Shown here: positions 44,823 to 54,011 of the stretch, one piece after another
Numbering within the stretch: position 1 is the stretch's first letter
Layout of the letters: the number at the start of each line of letters is the position of its first letter
DNA from: Chitinophagales bacterium
Lineage (GTDB): Bacteria; Bacteroidota; Bacteroidia; Chitinophagales; CAIODY01
Reading direction: 5' to 3'
Assembly: GCA_947449695.1 (NCBI GenBank)
Contig: CANFST010000006.1
Coordinates: 27,512-91,511 of the forward strand
Length of the DNA: 64,000 nt
Notes under the pieces: generated by a model
What the model saw: only the letters and a program-made list of their open reading frames with translations
Told to the model about the DNA's origin: nothing
The model's database searches: none
Translations under genes and position numbers: made by a program

Positions 44823-46769
44823 TCAGCCTTCTCTTTGTTCGATTTCTTTTCTAATCTGTTTCACCAATTCATCCACTGCAATAATTCCTAAATCGCCTTT
44901 ACCTTTTTTACGCACTGCCACTGCATTGGCGGCAATTTCCTTTTCGCCAATAACAAGCATATAAGGTGTGCGACTGATTTCTGCATCACGAATTTTTTTA
45001 CCAATTTTTTCGCTACGGTCATCAACTATGCAACGAATTTTATGTTGTTTCAATTTTGCTTCAACGGCTTTTGCATAATCATTAAACTTATCACTAATGG
45101 GCAAAATCGAACACTGATTTGGTGCTAACCAAGTTGGAAAATTGCCTGCATAATGCTCAATTAAAAATCCGATAAATCGCTCGTGAGTGCCCAATGGCGC
45201 ACGATGTATGATGAGCGGAACATCAGTTGAATTGTCGTTGGTAGCAAATTCTAAATTGAATCTTTTGCCTTGTGCAAAATCAACTTGATTGGTGGCTAAA
45301 GTAAATTCACGACCAATTGTACTCCAGATTTGAACATCAATTTTTGGTCCGTAGAATGCGCCTTCGTCAGCCACTTCGACAAATGGTGTTCCTGATTTCA
45401 CTAACACATCACGAACCATGTCTTCGGTTTGTTTCCACAATTCTGGTTCGTTAATATATTTCTGACCAAGCTTGGAAGGCTCATGTTTGCTAAATCGCAT
45501 CACATATTTATCTATCCCAAAAATTTTGAAATACTTCAAATACATCTCATTCACAGCTTTGAACTCTTGTTCAAATTGCTCACGAGTACAATATATATGT
45601 GCATCATTCATGTGCAAACAACGCACTCTCATCAAGCCAAATAATTCGCCGCTTTGTTCATAACGATAACAAGTGCCATACTCTGCAAGCCGCAATGGTA
45701 AATCCCGATAACTCTTAGGTTCGGCAGCAAATATTTTATGATGATGCGGACAATTCATTGCTTTCAAATAATATTTCTCACCATCCAATTCCATTGGCGG
45801 AAACATACTTTCTGCATAATAAGGTAAATGTCCACTTTTTAAATACATACTCTCTTTGGCGATATGTGGCGTTACCACTCGTTTGTAGCCTGCAGCCTCT
45901 TCGGTTTCTTTCGCCAATTTTTCCAACTCTTCAATAATCACAGTGCCGTTGGGCATCCACAAAACAAGCCCTGCGCCTACATCATCGTCCATGGTGTAGA
46001 TGCTCATTTCCTTCGCGATTTTTCTGTGGTCGCGTTTTTTTGCTTCTTCCACCAACGCTAAATATTCATCCAATTCTTTTTGAGTCGGAAATGTTATGCC
46101 GTAAATTCTTGTAAGCTGTTTGTTTTTTTCATTACCTCTCCAATAAGCACCAGCAATGGATGTAAGCTTTGCTGCTTTTATAAATCCCGTGTTTGGAATA
46201 TGAGGTCCACGGCATAAATCGGTGAAATTTCCTTGTTCGTAAAATGTAATTTCACCATCATTCAAATCTTGCAACAACTCCAATTTATAAGGGTCGTTTT
46301 TTTCGGTGAAATATTTTATAGCATCGGCTTTTGAGATTTCTTTACGATTGTAAATGTTTTTTTGAGCTGCCAATTCCAACATTTTCTTTTCCAATTTTTC
46401 CAAGTCTTCTTCGGTCAATTTTTTATCGCCCAAATCAATATCATAATAATAGCCATGGTCAATCGAAGGACCAATTCCGAATTTTGTACCTGGAAAATAT
46501 GCTTCAATCGCTTCAGCCATCAAGTGTGCCGATGAATGCCAAAAAGTAGATTTAGCATCTTTATCCAACGTATCATCATTGTTTTTCCATTTTAATAATT
46601 GCAATGTAGCATCATTATTTATTGGGCGCAAAGCATCTTGCACATTTCCATTTACTTTTGCTACAATCACTTGTTCGGCTAATTTCGGCGAAATAATTTT
46701 GGCAATATCCATTGCCGAAGTGCCGCTTTCATACTCACGAATATTTCCGTCGGGAAAAGTTATTTTCAT
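44823..46769 (-). CDS. thrS: Threonyl-tRNA synthetase
   Basis: This enzyme charges tRNA-Thr. The 648-residue product is full length: a TGS domain (1-62), the editing domain with the zinc-type motif HSSAHLMAEA and KLTSIAGAYWRG, and a class II core with motif 2 RYEQSGELFGLMRVRCLHMND. The zinc ligands lie in AMNCPHHHKIF. The anticodon-binding domain at the end has CSILPISDKFNDYA and GKKIRDAEISRTPYMLVIG. All domains are present, so it is a bacterial-type editing-competent enzyme. A single gene; its upstream region has only a weak TATTTTCG box. Confidence 0.97.
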   Translation of the reverse strand: MKITFPDGNIREYESGTSAMDIAKIISPKLAEQVIVAKVNGNVQDALRPINNDATLQLLKWKNNDDTLDKDAKSTFWHSSAHLMAEAIEAYFPGTKFGIGPSIDHGYYYDIDLGDKKLTEEDLEKLEKKMLELAAQKNIYNRKEISKADAIKYFTEKNDPYKLELLQDLNDGEITFYEQGNFTDLCRGPHIPNTGFIKAAKLTSIAGAYWRGNEKNKQLTRIYGITFPTQKELDEYLALVEEAKKRDHRKIAKEMSIYTMDDDVGAGLVLWMPNGTVIIEELEKLAKETEEAAGYKRVVTPHIAKESMYLKSGHLPYYAESMFPPMELDGEKYYLKAMNCPHHHKIFAAEPKSYRDLPLRLAEYGTCYRYEQSGELFGLMRVRCLHMNDAHIYCTREQFEQEFKAVNEMYLKYFKIFGIDKYVMRFSKHEPSKLGQKYINEPELWKQTEDMVRDVLVKSGTPFVEVADEGAFYGPKIDVQIWSTIGREFTLATNQVDFAQGKRFNLEFATNDNSTDVPLIIHRAPLGTHERFIGFLIEHYAGNFPTWLAPNQCSILPISDKFNDYAKAVEAKLKQHKIRCIVDDRSEKIGKKIRDAEISRTPYMLVIGEKEIAANAVAVRKKGKGDLGIIAVDELVKQIRKEIEQREG

Positions 46770-46943
46770 TGTGTTCTTGATTATTTCTTAATAAAAAATG
46801 AAGTGCGAAAATAGAAACGAAAGCCAAATTATTTTCAGAAATGATGAAGGAAAAATTCTGGTTATATCAAAATCATTTCAATTATTAAAATCAACATGAA
46901 TTTTAAACAGCTTACTCAAAATTAATTTTTCATTAATTTATTA

Positions 46944-46983
46944 TTGATTTTAAATCAACAAAATAAATATACAATTACATTTG
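46944..46983 (+). promoter_or_regulatory. Promoter and palindrome before the phosphate uptake genes
   Basis: A -7 box TACATTTG (46976-46983) lies 27 bp before the DUF47 gene. An odd palindrome TTGATTTTAAATCAA (46944-46958) covers the position where the -33 element should be. A protein bound there would block or replace -33 recognition, so it is a candidate operator. Confidence 0.5.
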
Positions 46984-47010
46984 CTGACATTTTAAAACCA
47001 ATTTTTAATT

Positions 47011-47658
47011 ATGGCACTTGATTCAATTTTTAAATTTTTTGTACCCAAAGACCGTAAATTTTTTACCCTTTTTGATGAACAAGCTGATAATTTAGTTCTT
47101 ATAGCTAAGGCTTTAGACCAATTAGTAAATGCTACTTCAATTGAAAAACAAAAAGAATTAGAAAAAGAAATTGAACGGTTAGAACATATCCTAGACCAAT
47201 GTGCTCATAAAATATACTTAGAACTGGGTAAAACTTTTATTACACCGTTTGACAGAGAGGATATACATCGTTTAGCCTCATCTATTGATGAAATTGCTGA
47301 TTATATTCATGGAGCAAGCAAAAGAATGGCAATGTATAAAATCGAGAGCCCAACTAAAGAAATGATAAAACTTGGCGCTTTGATTTTACAAAGTACAGAA
47401 GAGTTGCAAAAAGCAATAAATGAATTAAGAAATTTAAAAAATTTAAGAAATATTACTGACGCTATTGTCAGATTAAACAGTATTGAAAACCAAGCTGATG
47501 ATATATATGACACAGCAGTAGCAGATTTGTTTGAGTATGAAAAAAATGCCATCACTTTAATCAAAATGAAAGAAATCTATTTGGCATTAGAAACTGCTAC
47601 AGATATGGCTGAAGACGCTGCTAATGTATTGGAATCCATTATTGTAAAAACTAGTTAA
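47011..47658 (+). CDS. DUF47 (PhoU-like) phosphate transport accessory protein
   Basis: The 215-residue all-helical protein is of the DUF47/PhoU-related family, with a metal-binding-type helix LFDEQADNLVLIAKALDQLV, FITPFDREDIHRLASSIDEI and MKEIYLALETATDMAEDAAN. Such proteins sit next to PiT transporters and are thought to control them. Here it is 81 bp upstream of a PiT gene on the same strand and shares its promoter, which supports that role. Soluble and cytoplasmic. Confidence 0.92.
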   Translation: MALDSIFKFFVPKDRKFFTLFDEQADNLVLIAKALDQLVNATSIEKQKELEKEIERLEHILDQCAHKIYLELGKTFITPFDREDIHRLASSIDEIADYIHGASKRMAMYKIESPTKEMIKLGALILQSTEELQKAINELRNLKNLRNITDAIVRLNSIENQADDIYDTAVADLFEYEKNAITLIKMKEIYLALETATDMAEDAANVLESIIVKTS

Positions 47659-47739
47659 TTTATTATTGGTTTATCGTAAAGATGATTTTTTCTTATATAA
47701 CAAAACAAATCAAAAATCAATAACTTTTAACAAACTAAA

Positions 47740-48822
47740 ATGGATTTATTACTTATCATTATTGTATTAGCTCTAATATTTGATTACATCAATGGTTTTC
47801 ATGATGCTGCCAACTCTATAGCAACCATTGTTTCTACAAAAGTGCTTTCGCCTTTTCAAGCAGTATTATGGGCTGCTTTTTTTAATGCCGTTGTTTTATT
47901 TCTTTGCCAAAACAAATTACTTGGGTTTGAATTTAAAGTTGCTGATGCTGTTGCTAAAATTGTTAAAACCGATGCGATTGATTTGTACGTTATTTTAGCC
48001 GGTTTGGTGGCCGCAATTATCTGGAATTTAATTACATGGTGGTTAGGCATTCCATCTTCCTCCTCACATACTTTAATGGGTGGATTTGCCGGCGCCGCAA
48101 TTGCCAAAGCAGGCTTTGGGGTGTTGGCTGATGTGGGCAAAATTTATCAGACTATTGCTTTCATATTTTTAGCCCCATTAATTGGAATGTTATTGGCCTA
48201 CATTATTACCGTAATCATTTTGCACATTTGCGCTCGAACTAATCCATCAAAAGCAGATAAATGGTTTCGCAGATTGCAATTAGTTTCATCTGCCGCTTTT
48301 AGTTTAGGTCATGGCAGTAATGACGCTCAAAAAGTGATGGGGATTATTGCTGCTGCATTATTGGTTTATAAAACCCAAACGCTTGGAATGGCTAAAGATG
48401 CAATATCCTCAGATTCGTGGAATAATGTAATTGCCATAATGAAAGATGGCAAACAAAAAATTACTCATATTCCTACTTGGGTTGAAATTTCTTGTTTTTT
48501 AGCCATTGCATTTGGTACGTTAAGCGGCGGTTGGCGCATTATAAAAACTATGGGCACTAAAATCACAAAGGTTACACCGCTGGAAGGTGTAGCAGCTGAA
48601 AGTGCTGGTGCTATTACGTTATACGCAACGCAAGCATTGGGGATTCCAGTTTCAACTACACATACCATCACTGGTTCAATAGTTGGGGTCGGCTTATCAA
48701 AGCGTTTATCAGCAGTTCGCTGGGGAGTTACTCTTAATTTATTGTGGGCTTGGATTCTTACAATTCCAGTGAGTGCCTTAATGGGTGCTTTAATATATTG
48801 GATAAGCACGATTTTTCATTAA
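47740..48822 (+). CDS. Inorganic phosphate transporter, PiT family
   Basis: This carrier imports phosphate (with metal) using the proton or sodium gradient. The 360-residue product has about ten membrane helices and the duplicated PiT signature: DYINGFHDAANSIATIVSTK at the N-terminus and SLGHGSNDAQKVMGII in the second half. It also has WWLGIPSSSSHTLMGGF and ALGIPVSTTHTITGSIVGVG, the paired repeats. Length is on the short side for the family. It is coupled to the DUF47 gene in one operon. Confidence 0.95.
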   Translation: MDLLLIIIVLALIFDYINGFHDAANSIATIVSTKVLSPFQAVLWAAFFNAVVLFLCQNKLLGFEFKVADAVAKIVKTDAIDLYVILAGLVAAIIWNLITWWLGIPSSSSHTLMGGFAGAAIAKAGFGVLADVGKIYQTIAFIFLAPLIGMLLAYIITVIILHICARTNPSKADKWFRRLQLVSSAAFSLGHGSNDAQKVMGIIAAALLVYKTQTLGMAKDAISSDSWNNVIAIMKDGKQKITHIPTWVEISCFLAIAFGTLSGGWRIIKTMGTKITKVTPLEGVAAESAGAITLYATQALGIPVSTTHTITGSIVGVGLSKRLSAVRWGVTLNLLWAWILTIPVSALMGALIYWISTIFH

Positions 48823-48840
48823 GAAAAAATAATCTACTAA

Positions 48841-49428
48841 TTATTTTTCGTTCAATCTTAAAACATATTTACCCAAAATATCAAATTCGATATTAACTTT
48901 TTCTTTTGGTTGAATTTCATAAAAGGTGGTGTGTGCAAATGTGTAAGGAATTACAGCAATTGAAAATTGTTTTTTATTCAAATTAAAAACGGTAAGCGAA
49001 ACCCCATTAATGGCAATACTTCCTTTTTCAACAATCAACTTTTCATTTAAATTTTTATCCAATTCAAATGTAAAAAGCCAGCTACCGCCGGTTTCCTGTC
49101 TTTTAATACAAGTAGCCATTCCATCTACATGCCCTTGAACAACATGTCCATCTAACCTATCGCCCATTTTCAAACAGCGTTCAATATTGATATAATCACC
49201 TATTTTAAATTCGTTTAGATTAGTTTTAGAAAGCGTTTCTGCCACAGCAACCACGTCATGCGTATCATCTTTAATTTGTACCACAGTAAGACAAACGCCT
49301 TGATGCGAAACACTTTGGTCAACTTTTAATTGAGAAGAAATTTCAGATTGAATACGAAATCTTTTATTCCCATTTTCATCTCTTACCCCTTTCAAAATTC
49401 CCATGCATTCAATAATACCAGTGAACAT
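48841..49428 (-). CDS. ribE: Riboflavin synthase, alpha subunit
   Basis: This enzyme converts two lumazines into riboflavin and a pyrimidine. The 195-residue product has the diagnostic start MFTGIIECMG and two lumazine-binding repeats: the first with SVSHQGVCLTVV and the second with GSIAINGVSLTVF, including GDRLDGHVVQGHVDG. Length is typical. It stands alone, convergent with the PiT gene and divergent from the DUF1573 lipoprotein gene. Confidence 0.96.
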   Translation of the reverse strand: MFTGIIECMGILKGVRDENGNKRFRIQSEISSQLKVDQSVSHQGVCLTVVQIKDDTHDVVAVAETLSKTNLNEFKIGDYINIERCLKMGDRLDGHVVQGHVDGMATCIKRQETGGSWLFTFELDKNLNEKLIVEKGSIAINGVSLTVFNLNKKQFSIAVIPYTFAHTTFYEIQPKEKVNIEFDILGKYVLRLNEK

Positions 49429-49504
49429 AACTTTAATTTTTATAACTATAAAATGAATTAATTAAATGTAAAGCTATTTGAATAGTTTTGCAAAAAAAAA
49501 TTAG

Positions 49505-49969
49505 ATGAATAAAGTTTTGTTTTTTTTATCGCTTATTTGTGTTTTTAGCTGCAGTAATAAAAAAGAAAACAGCAACTTATTAAGTGCCTCCAAATTAGTA
49601 GCCAACCCAATTGATGAAAATGGAAAAATGTCAGGTGACACCTCTTACATCCCTAAAATTCATTTTGAAATAACCGAATTTGATTTTGGCGATAAAATAA
49701 TGGAAGGCGAAGTTGTAACACATATTTTTAAATTTAAAAATTATGGTAGTGCTCCATTAATTATTTCAAAAGCTGAAACATCCTGTGGTTGTACAGTTTC
49801 TGAGTTTAGCAATGAACCAGTTGGCCCTGGAGGTGAAGGGAAAATCAAAGTTACTTTTGATAGTAACGGACGACCAGGTAGTTTTCAAAAAAGTATTTTG
49901 GTAACTGCTAATACCATTCCTAACGAAATCAAATTGATAATAATCGGAGATGTTATACCAATAAAGTAA
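49505..49969 (+). CDS. DUF1573 lipoprotein
   Basis: The 154-residue product has a lipoprotein signal (residues 1-17, CVFSC with acylated Cys16) and one DUF1573 domain with FDFGDKIMEGEVVTHIFKFK, SCGCTVSEFSNEPVGPGGEG and KVTFDSNGRPG. The domain has an Ig-like (ASPM-SPD-2-Hydin) fold, is abundant in Bacteroidota and has no fixed function. A TAGTTTTG -7 box lies at 49483-49490, 14 bp before the ATG. Confidence 0.9.
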   Translation: MNKVLFFLSLICVFSCSNKKENSNLLSASKLVANPIDENGKMSGDTSYIPKIHFEITEFDFGDKIMEGEVVTHIFKFKNYGSAPLIISKAETSCGCTVSEFSNEPVGPGGEGKIKVTFDSNGRPGSFQKSILVTANTIPNEIKLIIIGDVIPIK

Positions 49970-49976
49970 AAATATT

Positions 49977-50291
49977 TCATCCCTCACTTACCACTTCCAT
50001 AATAGTTCGAAATGCAATGAATTTATCTTTAAATTTTTTTATTACATCTTCTCTTAAGGCAGGCGCATGATCAGTTATATAGCGATTCAAATCTTCACGA
50101 TCGTTAGCGGTATATTGAAAAACATAGGTTAACTCTTCATCATCAGCATCGTGTTTATCTAATTTACAGAGCCTGAATGAAGTAAAATAACCAGTTTGCA
50201 TTACATCTGGCACATGCACTGTTTGCATCCACTGAAGCCATTCGTCGTGAATTTCGGGCAAAATTTTACTAGTAACATTATATAAAATCAT
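49977..50291 (-). CDS. DUF4286 family protein
   Basis: The 104-residue soluble protein matches DUF4286: MILYNVTSKILPEIHDEWLQ, the HVPDVMQTGYF stretch and YVFQYTANDREDLNRYI. The fold is a ferredoxin-like dimeric alpha/beta barrel as in monooxygenase-like proteins; the function is unknown. Its stop lies 7 bp from the convergent DUF1573 stop. Confidence 0.88.
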   Translation of the reverse strand: MILYNVTSKILPEIHDEWLQWMQTVHVPDVMQTGYFTSFRLCKLDKHDADDEELTYVFQYTANDREDLNRYITDHAPALREDVIKKFKDKFIAFRTIMEVVSEG

Positions 50292-50389
50292 TTTTAAAAA
50301 ATTTTGATAAAGATAAATTTAAGTTCAAAAAATATTCTTATTTTAGTTACTTAAAATACAGCTACTTTTACCAACACAATTCTACCATC

Positions 50390-50836
50390 ATGAATTTATT
50401 TTTCAGAAAGCCACACTTTTCAAAGCAAGAATTATTGCAAATTAGGCGTTCGATTGATGACGCTGAAAACTGCACTAGTGGGGAAATCAGAGTATATGTA
50501 GAAAATCAATGTAAATCAATCAATATATTAGAAAGAGCTGCATTCTGTTTTAATAAATTAGAAATGAGCAAAACCGAACATCGCAATGGCGTATTAATTT
50601 ATTTGGCTTTAAAAGACCAAAAATTTGCAATCATTGGTGATAAAGGTATTCATCAACAAGTGGGTGAAGATTTTTGGCAACAAGAAAAAAACATTCTGCA
50701 ACAACATTTTCAATCAGGCAAAATTGTAGAAGGTATTTGCCAATGCGTTAATACAATTGGCAATCATTTACAAAAATATTTTCCGCATCAATCAAACGAT
50801 AAGAACGAATTGAGTAATGACGTAGTAATAGGTTAA
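50390..50836 (+). CDS. TPM-domain protein (soluble)
   Basis: The 148-residue product is a single TPM/phosphatase-like domain: SKQELLQIRRSIDDAENCTS, GEIRVYVENQC and KDQKFAIIGDKGIHQQVGED. It has no signal peptide, so it is cytoplasmic or membrane-associated. A second TPM gene with a signal peptide follows 19 bp downstream. In many Bacteroidota a lemA gene precedes this pair; here none does. Confidence 0.85.
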   Translation: MNLFFRKPHFSKQELLQIRRSIDDAENCTSGEIRVYVENQCKSINILERAAFCFNKLEMSKTEHRNGVLIYLALKDQKFAIIGDKGIHQQVGEDFWQQEKNILQQHFQSGKIVEGICQCVNTIGNHLQKYFPHQSNDKNELSNDVVIG

Positions 50837-50855
50837 AAAACAAAAATAATTTTTC

Positions 50856-51614
50856 TTGAAAAAAACAATCTTTCTTCTTTTCATTTTTATCATCGGCTTG
50901 TTTCAAGCCAATGCTACTATTAAAATACCGCAACAACCTGATCCACCGCATTTGGTTAATGATTTTGCTGGTATGCTCAACTCAAGTGAGCAAAGCATTT
51001 TAGAAAACAAATTAGAGCAATTTGTTGATAGCACATCAAATAGAATTGTGATTGTGATTGTAAATTCTTTTGATGGCTATGAGCCTGTTGAATACGCTAC
51101 GCAATTGGGAAGAGAATGGCAATTAGGCGAAAAGAAAAAAAACAACGGCATTGTATTATTGATTTCAAAATCTGAACATAAGATTTTTATTGCGGTTGGA
51201 ACAGGCTTACAAGGTGCACTACCTGATGGTGTTTGTGAAATGATTATTGCCCATGAAATAAAACCCTCATTTAAACAATCTGAATATTTTGATGGATTAG
51301 ACAAAGGAACTACTGCTATAATGAAAGCCACTAAAGGTGAATATAAAGCAGATGCAACTAATAATAAAAAAGGAATTCCATTGTTTGTTATAATACTGAT
51401 TATCGTGATAATTCTAATGATTATTGGTAGCATTGGCAACAGAAGCGGTGGCACTATGATTGGAGGCGGTGGATTTGGCAACGGCATGCTGCTAGGAGGC
51501 TTAATGGGTGGTGGATTCAATTCAGGAGGCAGCGGAAGTTCTGGCAGTAGCGGATTTGGTGGATTTGGCGGCGGTGGTGGATTTGATGGCGGTGGGGCTG
51601 GCGGAAGCTGGTAG
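50856..51614 (+). CDS. TPM-domain membrane protein (YgcG-like)
   Basis: The 252-residue product has a signal peptide MKKTIFLLFIFIIGLFQANA, read from a TTG at 50856 since no ATG is available. A TPM domain follows (about 30-160) with LVNDFAGMLNSSEQ, NRIVIVIVNSFDGYEP and SEHKIFIAVGTGLQGALPDG. A membrane helix (about 173-193) and a Gly/Ser-rich tail end it. TPM proteins are linked to photosystem repair in plants and to membrane stress or antibiotic tolerance in bacteria. It shares an operon with the soluble TPM protein. Confidence 0.88.
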   Translation: MKKTIFLLFIFIIGLFQANATIKIPQQPDPPHLVNDFAGMLNSSEQSILENKLEQFVDSTSNRIVIVIVNSFDGYEPVEYATQLGREWQLGEKKKNNGIVLLISKSEHKIFIAVGTGLQGALPDGVCEMIIAHEIKPSFKQSEYFDGLDKGTTAIMKATKGEYKADATNNKKGIPLFVIILIIVIILMIIGSIGNRSGGTMIGGGGFGNGMLLGGLMGGGFNSGGSGSSGSSGFGGFGGGGGFDGGGAGGSW

Positions 51615-51615
51615 T

Positions 51616-52500
51616 TTATTTCTTAATCATTTTTATCATCCATCTTTGTAATGGATTTTTATACCGATTGACGACCAAAATTTCTTTTTTTTCTGCGCCG
51701 AAAGTGCTAAAAAATTTATCAATCGAAGGAATTGTGCTGCCACAAAAATCAAATTGCTTACTTACGGTTGATGCAAATTGAATGGCTTGCCAAAGTAATA
51801 AACACATAGCAGCACTACTTTTATGTTGAGTTGCAATTCCACCGCAGAGATAATAAGCACAACCCTCATCAAAAGCCATATAAACAGCACCACATGGTTC
51901 TTGCAAAGCATTATATGCTATAAAAAACTTTGACGCATTGTGTTTTTTACAAACTAAATCCATTTGTTTCAACTGTTCAATTGTATAAGGGATAGCTCTG
52001 TTTTGTTCAATAAAAGTTTGTTTGCTGATATTATAAAACGTTGTTAAATCATTATCAGATTGAATAGTTAATTTTTTTTCAGCTTTTCTTATTTGAGCCT
52101 TCAGGCTTGGCTTGAACTTTTTATATACGTTATCTAAATCAGTCAAATCTAGCACCCTTGTATGCTTTATACTTATTTCAAATTTATTTTTGAGTAATTC
52201 ATGTTCAATTTCAGAATCAAAATCCTTAAAGAAAAGTTCTACGAAATCGAATTGATTAATTTGGGAAAATAATTTTTTATCAAATTTTACAATAGGCTGA
52301 TAGGGGGTTAAAACACTTGGCAAAATTGCTTTTTGAAGAAATTTTTTCTTAAAATGAAATGCAAAAGCCAAATCATTTCCGACAATAGCATCCCAGTTTT
52401 CATTTCCGCTCATGGCTCCTAACCACCAAGGCTGTGCAAAGACACTTGATGTTGCTAATTTTTCAACTGACTCACTATATTTGGTTTGATTAAAATTCAA
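51616..52500 (-). CDS. GNAT/FemAB-like acyltransferase
   Basis: The 294-residue protein resembles the FemAB/BioF2-like acetyltransferases, with FAQPWWLGAMSGNENWDAIV at the front, a basic helix KPSLKAQIRKAEKKL and a C-terminal GNAT fold (FFIAYNALQEPCGAVYMAFD, YYLCGGIAT, then FDFCGSTIPSIDKFFSTFG). Members add amino acids to lipid II or sugars, or acylate polysaccharides; which applies here cannot be told. Its stop is 2 bp from the convergent TPM gene stop. Confidence 0.78.
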   Translation of the reverse strand: MNFNQTKYSESVEKLATSSVFAQPWWLGAMSGNENWDAIVGNDLAFAFHFKKKFLQKAILPSVLTPYQPIVKFDKKLFSQINQFDFVELFFKDFDSEIEHELLKNKFEISIKHTRVLDLTDLDNVYKKFKPSLKAQIRKAEKKLTIQSDNDLTTFYNISKQTFIEQNRAIPYTIEQLKQMDLVCKKHNASKFFIAYNALQEPCGAVYMAFDEGCAYYLCGGIATQHKSSAAMCLLLWQAIQFASTVSKQFDFCGSTIPSIDKFFSTFGAEKKEILVVNRYKNPLQRWMIKMIKK

Positions 52501-52604
52501 TCTTCAAAAATAAGCAAGCATTTGATTGCTGAACAAATTGAATTTGATTTTTTAAAAAACAATTTCATTCTTCCTCTTGTTAACTATTTTTACAAAAAAA
52601 TAAA

Positions 52605-52841
52605 ATGATGATTGAACCTGATATTCATTGGAAAGACCACGAAGACATCGCCTTAAAATTATACGAACGCTTTGGCGATGATTTTACGGAAAGCAAAATT
52701 TATAGAATTCGTTTTACTGAGTTATTGGAATGGATACTTGAAATACCCCAATTTAAAGGCACCCGTGAGCAAAGCACTGAAGGGCATTTAGAAATGATTC
52801 AATCGCAATGGGTTTACGAATGGCGTGATAATCAAAAATAA
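52605..52841 (+). CDS. iscX: IscX-like iron-sulfur assembly protein
   Basis: The 78-residue acidic protein matches IscX/YfhJ: IHWKDHEDIALKLYERFG, VRFTDL-like IRFTELLEWILEIPQF, and the end HLEMIQSQWVYEW. In E. coli IscX binds the cysteine desulfurase IscS and iron and tunes sulfur transfer. Here no isc or suf genes lie near, so it acts as a stand-alone piece. Start is either of two adjacent ATGs at 52605 and 52608. It is 2 bp before the alpha/beta hydrolase gene. Confidence 0.88.
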   Translation: MMIEPDIHWKDHEDIALKLYERFGDDFTESKIYRIRFTELLEWILEIPQFKGTREQSTEGHLEMIQSQWVYEWRDNQK

Positions 52842-52843
52842 AA

Positions 52844-53689
52844 ATGATAGCCGAGCAGGAATTAGTTTTACAAGGCTGTAAAGGCAAACCAGTTTTGCTT
52901 GACATAACTTTTGATAATTCAGTTAATAAACCTTTACCAACAATAGTTTTTTGTCATGGCTTTAAAGGATTTAAGGATTGGGGAACTTTTAATTTAATAG
53001 CCAATTGGTTTGCCAAAAAAGGTTTTGTTTTTGCGAAATTTAATTTTTCGCATAATGGCACTTCACTCTCCCACCCTAACGATTTTGTTGATGTGGAATC
53101 ATTTGGCAACAATAATTTCTTATTTGAACTCAACGAAACAAAATCAGTTATTGATTTCTTGTTGAAATACAACTTCAAGAATTTTGAAGTAGATAAAAAT
53201 AAATTGTACGTTTTAGGGCACAGCCGCGGAGGTGGTACTGCAATATTAGCTGGTGCACAACACGAAGCTATCAAAAAAATAATTGGCTGGGCACCTGTTC
53301 ATGAATTTTTGAAATATTGGGATGAAGCAACTTTGGAAAAAATAAAAAAAGATGGGGTTTTATGGATTGAGAATTCAAGAACCAAACAACGATTACCAAT
53401 GTATTATCAATATTGGGAAAATTATGAACTAAATATTTCGCAATTGCACATTCCAACATTTGTAAAAGAGTTGCAAAAGCCATTATTAGTAATTCATGGA
53501 AAAGCGGATCAGGCTTTAGATTTCAATCATTCTATCGAAATGAAAAGTTGGAATTCAAAAAATGTTGAACTCCAATTGTTTGAAGAAATGAATCATACTT
53601 TTGGAGGGAAGCATCCATGGCCATCAGAAAGCCTACCTTCCGACACTGAATTTATCCTTCAACAAACTTTAACTTTTTTGCAGAAATAA
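52844..53689 (+). CDS. Alpha/beta hydrolase
   Basis: The 281-residue serine hydrolase has TIVFCHGFKGFKDWG (oxyanion hole), the nucleophile elbow VLGHSRGGG with Ser127, an Asp in VIHGKADQALDF and the His in EMNHTFGGKHPW, so the triad is complete. The substrate is unknown; the layout is near dienelactone-hydrolase or prolyl-oligopeptidase-like lids. It is cytoplasmic (no signal). It is in one operon with iscX, and its stop abuts the -33 box of the rpmB promoter. Confidence 0.9.
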   Translation: MIAEQELVLQGCKGKPVLLDITFDNSVNKPLPTIVFCHGFKGFKDWGTFNLIANWFAKKGFVFAKFNFSHNGTSLSHPNDFVDVESFGNNNFLFELNETKSVIDFLLKYNFKNFEVDKNKLYVLGHSRGGGTAILAGAQHEAIKKIIGWAPVHEFLKYWDEATLEKIKKDGVLWIENSRTKQRLPMYYQYWENYELNISQLHIPTFVKELQKPLLVIHGKADQALDFNHSIEMKSWNSKNVELQLFEEMNHTFGGKHPWPSESLPSDTEFILQQTLTFLQK

Positions 53690-53720
53690 TTTGCAAATGT
53701 GGAGAAAAAGTTTACCTTTG
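53690..53720 (+). promoter_or_regulatory. Promoter of the rpmB-rpmG operon
   Basis: TTTG (53690-53693), 19 nt, TACCTTTG (53713-53720) match the consensus, followed by CAGTCC. This is the third site in the window with the TTTGCAGTCC core, always in front of translation genes. The start site should be near 53726, 27 nt before the rpmB ATG. Confidence 0.85.
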
Positions 53721-53752
53721 CAGTCCTTTAAAAAAAAGAAAAACAACAGGTT

Positions 53753-53992
53753 ATGCCAAGAATATGCGATTTAACAGGAAAAGGACCAATGTTTGGTCAT
53801 AATGTCAGCCACTCTAACATTAAAACTAAACGTAAGTTTTTACCTAATTTACAACACAAAAGATTTTTTGTACCTGAATTTGATCAGTGGATTGAATTAA
53901 GAGTATCCACATCAGCTTTACGCACTATCAACAAAAAAGGCATTTACCAGTATTTGAAGGAAATTCAGAAAAAAGAAATGCAAAGTATTTAA
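53753..53992 (+). CDS. rpmB: 50S ribosomal protein L28
   Basis: This 79-residue r-protein starts [20 protein letters not shown] and continues [18 protein letters not shown], then [16 protein letters not shown], all as in L28. The first part keeps one Cys (ICDLTGK) but not the four-Cys zinc form. First gene of a three-gene operon with rpmG and a DUF4295 gene. Confidence 0.98.
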   Translation: MPRICDLTGKGPMFGHNVSHSNIKTKRKFLPNLQHKRFFVPEFDQWIELRVSTSALRTINKKGIYQYLKEIQKKEMQSI

Positions 53993-54011
53993 TTTTTAAA
54001 AAGCAAACAAC

